The notes below the pieces were generated by a model, which did not search any database, had not been told where the DNA came from, and saw only the letters and a list, made by a program, of their open reading frames with translations. From a bacterium (lineage in GTDB: Bacteria > Desulfobacterota > DSWW01): 9,307 nt of DNA. The DNA is taken from NCBI GenBank assembly GCA_030609865.1, contig JAUWSZ010000050.1, positions 1 to 9,307 on the forward strand. The letters run 5' to 3'. The translations under genes and the position numbers were made by a program. Shown here in pieces: positions 4,935 to 9,307 of the stretch (position 1 is its first letter; each line of letters begins with the position of its first letter).

Positions 4935-6614
4935 ATGCAAGTGCGAAAGGCGGACGTGCTCGTTATCGGGTCCGGTGGGGCCGGCGTGATGGCCGCTGTC
5001 GAGGCGGAACGTGCAGGAGCGAGTGTGATCGTCGCATCGAAAGAGCCCCTTGGGTACGGCGACACGCGCATCGCCCTCGGCGTGATGTCCACTTCACCCG
5101 ATACGGCTGCCGGGGATTCGGAAGAAGCCTTCGTGGAGGACGTGATCCGCGGCGGTGAATACCTGAACGACCCGAGGCTCGTTCGGGCCCTGGTGGGGGA
5201 TGCCATGGACGCAACCCTCACATTCGAAGGCCTCGGCCACATCTTCTCGAGGGACCCGGAGGGGAGGATCAGCAGGATGGCGGTTCCTCCGGGCGGGCAC
5301 CGGGCCTCCCGTGCGATCAGCAGCCCCTGGTTAGGCGTCTCGATGAGCCACGCCATGCGGTCTGCGGCTGCGCGAGCCGACATAGAGGTTCTCGAAGAGA
5401 CCGTCTGCTCCGAGCTTCTCGTGGTGGATGGTGAGGTCGTCGGCGCGGCAGCTCTTGGGATGATGACGGGCGAACCGGTGGCATTGCTGGCGAAATCCAC
5501 CGTTGTCGCGGCCGGCGGGGGAGGGACCCTCTACGACCCGCACACGGACTGCATGCCCGCAGTCACGGGCGACAGCTTTGGCCTCGGATTGCGAGCAGGG
5601 GCCGAACTCGTGGACATGGAGCAGGTCCAGTTCCTCCCCTTTGGCATCACACACCCGCCTTCCTTGTTGGGAATCCCCTGCGGGGAGCCGGTGATCGCCG
5701 GGCCCTTCGGCAGGCTCTTGAACAACAAGGGCGAGGTGATCCTGGAAAACATCATGCCCATGACACGAGCGCAGGTGGCCAGGGTCATCGTAGAAGAGAT
5801 CCGGAAGGGGGGTGCGACGGAACACGGAGGTCTTCTCCTTGACCTGGCCCCGAACCTGGAGAGCCCGGACGGCGAGTTCTTCGTCACTATGTTGAAGAAG
5901 TACGCAGGGCCCTTTCTGGAGGGGGTACACAAGGCTTACGGCAAGGAGGCATCCGATTTCAAGGTGCCGTGGGATGTGCTCCCCACGGCCCATTACAACA
6001 TGGGCGGCATCAAGACCGACGAATCGTGCAGGAGCCGGGTGGCCGGCCTGTATGCGTGCGGCCAGGCACAGGGGGGCGTGATGGGAGGCAACCGGCTCGG
6101 TTCGACGTCCCTCACCGAGATCTTTGTTTTTGGTAAGAGGGCCGGTCGGACCGCAGCGAGGGAGGCAAAAGGCCGAACGTCCGCGGACGAGACCGTTGCC
6201 GGAGAGGCGATGGACAGGGTTCGGTCCCTTCGGGGCTCGAAGGGAAGCCACCGGCCTATCGAGGCGAAGCGAAGACTCCAGAAGCTGATGTGGGAGAAGG
6301 TCGGTCCGCTCCGTGACGCTGAAGGACTGAAGCAGGCCCTGGAAGGGATCGAATCGATCAGGGAACAAGCAAGGGACCTTCGCATAGCGGATTTTAGCCG
6401 GTGCAACCAGGAGATCACGGATGCGATTGAGCTTCCCCACATGCTCGTAGCGGCCGAGGCGATCGCGGTCTCTGCTCTTGAACGGCGCGAATCGCGCGGG
6501 GCACACGTGCGTGCGGACTTCCCGGACCATGACACGGAAAAGCCGGTTCAGAATGTCCTCGTAGAGATGAAAAACGGCGCGTGCAGGACCCGGCGTATGG
6601 AGGCAGGCGAATGA
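4935..6614 (+). CDS. Fumarate reductase/succinate dehydrogenase-like flavoprotein with altered active site
   Basis: Complete, 559 residues. The Rossmann FAD motif is GSGGAG (12-17). The C-terminal family signature is ESRGAHVRADFP (519-530). Where SdhA carries the covalent-FAD His, this reads GYGDT (40-44), so FAD is probably bound non-covalently, as in soluble relatives. Aligned by eye with E. coli FrdA, the proton-donor Arg287 is R278 (MTRAQVAR), His355 is H353 (TAHYNMGG) and Arg390 is R387 (GGNRLGSTSL). His232 is replaced by L234 (QFLPFG), and the TEGCRGEG block with relay residues Glu245/Arg248 is replaced around 251-259 (EPVIAGPFG). One carboxylate-binding side is thus kept and the other lost, so the substrate is probably not fumarate. 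The start at 4935 has AGGAG 7 bases upstream. Its stop overlaps the FeS gene start (ATGA). No signal peptide; cytoplasmic. Confidence 0.85.
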   Translation: MQVRKADVLVIGSGGAGVMAAVEAERAGASVIVASKEPLGYGDTRIALGVMSTSPDTAAGDSEEAFVEDVIRGGEYLNDPRLVRALVGDAMDATLTFEGLGHIFSRDPEGRISRMAVPPGGHRASRAISSPWLGVSMSHAMRSAAARADIEVLEETVCSELLVVDGEVVGAAALGMMTGEPVALLAKSTVVAAGGGGTLYDPHTDCMPAVTGDSFGLGLRAGAELVDMEQVQFLPFGITHPPSLLGIPCGEPVIAGPFGRLLNNKGEVILENIMPMTRAQVARVIVEEIRKGGATEHGGLLLDLAPNLESPDGEFFVTMLKKYAGPFLEGVHKAYGKEASDFKVPWDVLPTAHYNMGGIKTDESCRSRVAGLYACGQAQGGVMGGNRLGSTSLTEIFVFGKRAGRTAAREAKGRTSADETVAGEAMDRVRSLRGSKGSHRPIEAKRRLQKLMWEKVGPLRDAEGLKQALEGIESIREQARDLRIADFSRCNQEITDAIELPHMLVAAEAIAVSALERRESRGAHVRADFPDHDTEKPVQNVLVEMKNGACRTRRMEAGE

Positions 6615-7264
6615 GCATCCGCATCTCGATAAAGAGATACGACCCGGAGAAGGGCGGCGAGCCGGTGTGGGCTGATTATGAGGTGCCCGCGGACGAACGA
6701 ACCACTGTGCTGGAGACCTTGATGCATATCTACGAGGACCGGGACCCCACGCTGGCCTTCCGCTTTGGGTGCCGTTTCGACAAGTGCGGTCTCTGTGCGG
6801 TCGAGGTGAACGGTAAGCCGAGGATGGCATGCTTCACCGAAGTCAAGGAGGGGATGAAGATCGGGCCCCTTACGGGCATGCCGGTTGTGCGCGACCTTGT
6901 GATCGACCGGACCGCCTTCTTCCAGGCCCTCCGTGAACTGGAACTCTACATCCCGGAGCAAGGGGAACGTTCAGAGCCTCAAGTCATGCAGCAAAGCGAG
7001 GCGCACAAGAAGCTGCTCTCCTGTGTGGAATGCCTGGCTTGCAACGCCACCTGTCCGGGCTACGACTTCGAGAAGAACCCGCTCGCCGGCCCGTACGTGT
7101 TCGTGAAGCTCGCGCAACTCCATCTCGACCCACGGAATGAGATCGACAGGAGGAAGCAGGCTCGCGATCTGGGCCTGGGTGCGTGTGGAGAATGCAGGAA
7201 GTGTTACTGCATCCACGGAATCAACATCCGGAAACACGCGGTCGAGGTCCTCAGCTTTCAATAG
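6611..7264 (+). CDS. Fumarate reductase/succinate dehydrogenase-like iron-sulfur subunit
   Basis: Complete, 217 residues, slightly short for FrdB/SdhB (about 240). The N-terminal 2Fe-2S domain has the exact C-x4-C-x2-C-x11-C spacing (C54, C59, C62, C74; CRFDKCGLC). The ferredoxin-like domain has a first set C138-x2-C141-x2-C144-x3-C148-P (CVECLACNATCP). The second set is odd: C192, C195, C198 and C200 (CGECRKCYCIHG) in place of the usual C-x5-C-x3-C-P. It should carry electrons between the flavoprotein and an unidentified partner. The ATG at 6611 overlaps the upstream stop and has GGAGG 7 bases before it. The upstream in-frame ATG at 6581 would overlap the flavoprotein by 34 bases and is not favoured. 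There is no C-terminal heterodisulfide-reductase-like domain and no membrane anchor gene nearby. The 3' end overlaps the convergent aromatic gene by 7 bp. Confidence 0.88.
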   Translation: MSIRISIKRYDPEKGGEPVWADYEVPADERTTVLETLMHIYEDRDPTLAFRFGCRFDKCGLCAVEVNGKPRMACFTEVKEGMKIGPLTGMPVVRDLVIDRTAFFQALRELELYIPEQGERSEPQVMQQSEAHKKLLSCVECLACNATCPGYDFEKNPLAGPYVFVKLAQLHLDPRNEIDRRKQARDLGLGACGECRKCYCIHGINIRKHAVEVLSFQ

Positions 7265-9135
7265 CTTCCCAGGACCTTCAGGTAGTCGGTGTTCTCCTCG
7301 AGGCTTCTGAGCACTGGCTCGAATCCGGGCGATTCCACATTCCCCTCCAGGTCCACGTAGAACATGTACTCCCACGGCTTGCCGGGGATGGGTCGCGACT
7401 CGAGCTTGACGAGGTTGATCCCCTGATCGGCAAAGATCTTCAGGGGCCGGTACAGCGCACCCGACTGGTTGAGTGTTGAGAAGATCAGCGAAGATTTGTT
7501 CCGCGGCCTCCCTGGAAGAGGCGCCCTGCCGATGACGACGAAGCGGGTGAAGTTCCTTGGGTTTGTCTCGATTCCCTCTTCGATGATCTCCATGTCGTGG
7601 ATGCTCGCCTCCTCCCGGCTCCCGATGGCTGCATCGGTCGCGTCGCCCGACTCCCGAATCAGTCGCACCGCCTTGGCCGTGTCGGTCACGGAAACGAGCG
7701 TCCACTCCTCGTGGGGTTCCAGGAACAGGCGGCACTGCTGGAAGACCTGCGGGTGAGACAGGACACGCCGGATCTGCTCCCTCTTCGTTCCGGGAAGGCC
7801 GATCAGATGGTGCACGACCCGCAGGGTGACCTCGCCGACGATTCTCAAGTCATACTCGAGAAGAAAATCATAGTTTTCGTGTATGCTGCCTGTGAGGGAA
7901 TTCTCCAGGGGCAATACCCCAAAGTCCACCTCTCCGGTCTTCACCGCCTCGAAGATCGATCGGAAGGAGGGGAGGGATACCTCGGATACCTTGTTGCCGA
8001 AGAACTGGTTGCAGGCCTTGTGGCTGAAGGTGCCTTCCATGCCCAGAAAGGCGGCCCGTTTCTTCTCCCTGTCAGGTACCTCGCACCCCTCGTCCGAGGT
8101 TCGGGCCTTCTTGCTGTATGCGAAGTCGAGCTGCTTTCCCACCACGGGTGAGATCACGTAGATATCGCGCATCAGTTGTCCGAACTGTTTCGGATACAGG
8201 CTCTGTGCTCCGTCGGACAGGGCCTTGTCCGGTTCGTGGTGGACCTCGATCATCAGGCCATCCGCCCCCGCAGCAATGGCGGACCTGGCCATGGGCGCAA
8301 CCTTGTCCCTTATGCCCGTGGCATGGCTCGGGTCGACGACGATCGGAAGATGGCTCAGTTCCTTGACGATCGGAATGGCCGACAGATCCAGGGTGTTCCG
8401 CGTATAGCGCTCGAACGTTCGGATTCCCCGTTCGCACAGGATGACCTGATCGTTGCCCTCGGAGAAGATGTATTCCGCTGACATGAGCCATTCCTCGATT
8501 GTCGCGGAGAGCCCCCTTTTCAGGAGGACCGGTTTTCCGATTCGGCCCACGCACTTCAAGAGTTCGAAGTTCTGCATGTTCCGTGCACCGATCTGTACCA
8601 CGTCCACGTATTCGACCATGCTGTCTGCCTGATCCGTGGAGTTCATTTCCGTGACGACCGGAAGTCCGAATTCCTCCCGGACGTCGGCCAGTATCTTCAG
8701 GCCTTCCACTCCCAGGCCCTGGAACGAGTAGGGCGAAGTTCTGGGCTTGAAGGCCCCACCCCGGAACAGCACCGCACCGTATCGCCTGACCTCCCCGGCG
8801 GTGGCAAAGGCCTGCTCCCTGCTTTCCACCGCGCAGGGGCCCGCGATGACCACAATCTGGTTGCCGCCGATCTCCACGTCTCGCACCGTCACAACCGTGT
8901 CTTCCGGGTGCATTCGTCGGCTGACCAGTTTGAAGGATGTGGAGATCGGGATGACCCGTTCGACACCGGGCATATCCTCGAAAAAGCCCACATCCTGCTC
9001 CGCCTTCCCTGCGGCGCCTACGACGCCAAGCTCGTTGGTCGAAATCTCGCGGACGATACAGCCATGACCTTCGAGCCTGCTGTCGAGGCGGCCTTTTTCC
9101 TCCCTTGTGATTCCTTCCTGCAGTACAAGTATCAT
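7258..9135 (-). CDS. Bifunctional DAHP synthase (type I-beta) / prephenate dehydratase with ACT domain
   Basis: Complete, 625 residues. Residues 1-70 form the ferredoxin-like N-terminal domain of Thermotoga-type DAHP synthases. The TIM barrel (about 85-335) has GPCAVES (99-105), KPRTSPYSFQG (130-140), QIGARNMQNF (181-190) and VDPSHATG (267-274). C101, H271, E297 and D308 fit the four metal ligands. Prephenate dehydratase (about 360-535) has FLGMEGTFSH, LENS (410-413), SHPQVFQQC and the catalytic TRF (530-532). The ACT domain (about 545-620) has SGALYRPL and the phenylalanine-binding ESRP (579-582). DAHP synthase condenses PEP and erythrose 4-phosphate; the dehydratase makes phenylpyruvate. 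No chorismate mutase domain fits in the 25-residue linker. The ATG at 9135 was chosen because GAGGAG lies 8 bases upstream and the N terminus fits the family. An extension from GTG 9297 would translate a palindromic repeat. Confidence 0.93.
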   Translation of the reverse strand: MILVLQEGITREEKGRLDSRLEGHGCIVREISTNELGVVGAAGKAEQDVGFFEDMPGVERVIPISTSFKLVSRRMHPEDTVVTVRDVEIGGNQIVVIAGPCAVESREQAFATAGEVRRYGAVLFRGGAFKPRTSPYSFQGLGVEGLKILADVREEFGLPVVTEMNSTDQADSMVEYVDVVQIGARNMQNFELLKCVGRIGKPVLLKRGLSATIEEWLMSAEYIFSEGNDQVILCERGIRTFERYTRNTLDLSAIPIVKELSHLPIVVDPSHATGIRDKVAPMARSAIAAGADGLMIEVHHEPDKALSDGAQSLYPKQFGQLMRDIYVISPVVGKQLDFAYSKKARTSDEGCEVPDREKKRAAFLGMEGTFSHKACNQFFGNKVSEVSLPSFRSIFEAVKTGEVDFGVLPLENSLTGSIHENYDFLLEYDLRIVGEVTLRVVHHLIGLPGTKREQIRRVLSHPQVFQQCRLFLEPHEEWTLVSVTDTAKAVRLIRESGDATDAAIGSREEASIHDMEIIEEGIETNPRNFTRFVVIGRAPLPGRPRNKSSLIFSTLNQSGALYRPLKIFADQGINLVKLESRPIPGKPWEYMFYVDLEGNVESPGFEPVLRSLEENTDYLKVLGSY

Positions 9136-9143
9136 CTTGCCGT

Positions 9144-9149
9144 CTCCTC
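9144..9149 (-). promoter_or_regulatory. Ribosome binding site that sets the start of the aromatic fusion gene
   Basis: GAGGAG on the minus strand, 8 bases from the ATG at 9135. It lies between the repeat at 9152 and the start codon, and it decides against the longer reading frame beginning with GTG at 9297. Confidence 0.75.
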
Positions 9150-9151
9150 TC

Positions 9152-9275
9152 GAGGCTGTCGATAAACGGCCATCTGCGGCGTTGCGCTCATCCTTCGTCA
9201 CTGCGGCGGACATTAGTCCTGCCTCATTCCTCTGGATTTCGCACGCCTTGCATATGTCCCTTTCTCGACAGCCTC
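9152..9275. repeat. 124-bp imperfect palindrome, MITE-like dispersed repeat
   Basis: The ends are an 11-bp perfect inverted repeat (gaggctgtcga at 9152-9162, tcgacagcctc at 9265-9275). The centre is GGAC-ATTA-GTCC (9208-9219) on the same axis. Direct column comparison of the two 60-base arms gives 34 complementary positions, best at the ends, with a mispaired middle. The architecture resembles, from memory, repeats scattered through Desulfobacterota genomes. Outside it, ccgtctcc occurs at 9140-9147 and 9297-9304, a possible but unproven target duplication. It carries no gene. It would form a long hairpin in the leader of the aromatic fusion gene. Confidence 0.7.
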
Positions 9276-9307
9276 CGCATAAGATGTTTTTCGACACCGT
9301 CTCCGGA

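Noticed and set aside
5168..5760. Initial idea that the flavoprotein lost the catalytic arginine
   Set aside because: Careful alignment places the FrdA Arg287 equivalent at R278 (MTRAQVAR). What is lost is the relay and second-carboxylate segment, not the proton donor.
5331..6830. 499-codon minus-strand open frame
   Set aside because: Antisense shadow of the flavoprotein and FeS genes, with Arg/Pro/His-rich low-information sequence.
9136..9297. 54-residue N-terminal extension with CGGC and CKAC on the aromatic fusion protein
   Set aside because: It is the translation of the palindromic repeat. A strong ribosome binding site and the normal DAHP synthase N terminus favour the start at 9135.

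Overview
The base composition (GC-rich), domain architectures and gene mix suggest a chromosomal segment from an anaerobic Desulfobacterota (deltaproteobacterium) or a close relative. The evidence for this is a type I-beta DAHP synthase fused to prephenate dehydratase, a soluble fumarate-reductase-like flavoprotein/FeS pair, a long acyl-CoA synthetase, and a 124-bp palindromic repeat that resembles (from memory) dispersed repeats of that group. The assignment is an inference, not a proof.

Layout, left to right. (1) Bases 1-1363, minus strand: the N-terminal 454 codons of a zinc-ribbon / class III nucleotide cyclase / AAA-type ATPase signalling protein that runs off the left edge, with a good sigma70-type promoter at 1399-1427. 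(2) Bases 1364-2148: a graveyard with no intact gene. It holds a fragment of the 3' end of an acyl-CoA synthetase gene, the C-terminal half of a PIN-domain toxin and the C-terminal part of an antitoxin, apparently a VapBC-like module fused by internal deletion. (3) Bases 2112-2819, plus strand: an intact vapBC toxin-antitoxin operon with its own promoter and a palindromic operator candidate. (4) Bases 2879-4744, minus strand: a complete 621-residue acyl-CoA synthetase. (5) Bases 4935-7264, plus strand, divergent from the synthetase: a two-gene operon (ATGA overlap) for an FrdA/SdhA-like flavoprotein and an FrdB/SdhB-like iron-sulfur protein. (6) Bases 7258-9135, minus strand, convergent with and overlapping the FeS gene by 7 bp: a DAHP synthase-prephenate dehydratase-ACT fusion. 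(7) Bases 9152-9275: a palindromic MITE-like repeat in the leader of that gene.

How the genes may work together. The acyl-CoA synthetase and the flavoprotein/FeS pair share a short divergent control region and may act on the same carbon compound. The flavoprotein keeps the fumarate-reductase proton-donor arginine and the residues that grip one carboxylate, but lacks those that grip the other carboxylate and relay protons. This suggests reduction or oxidation of a substrate other than fumarate/succinate. No membrane anchor gene is present here, so the complex is probably cytoplasmic. The aromatic fusion links the first step of the shikimate pathway to the phenylalanine-specific branch and carries a phenylalanine-type ACT domain. 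The toxin-antitoxin region is bounded by two nested pairs of direct repeats (52 bp and 24 bp), the outer pair being a duplicated 3' end of the acyl-CoA synthetase gene. This points to repeated insertion and deletion at the end of that gene.
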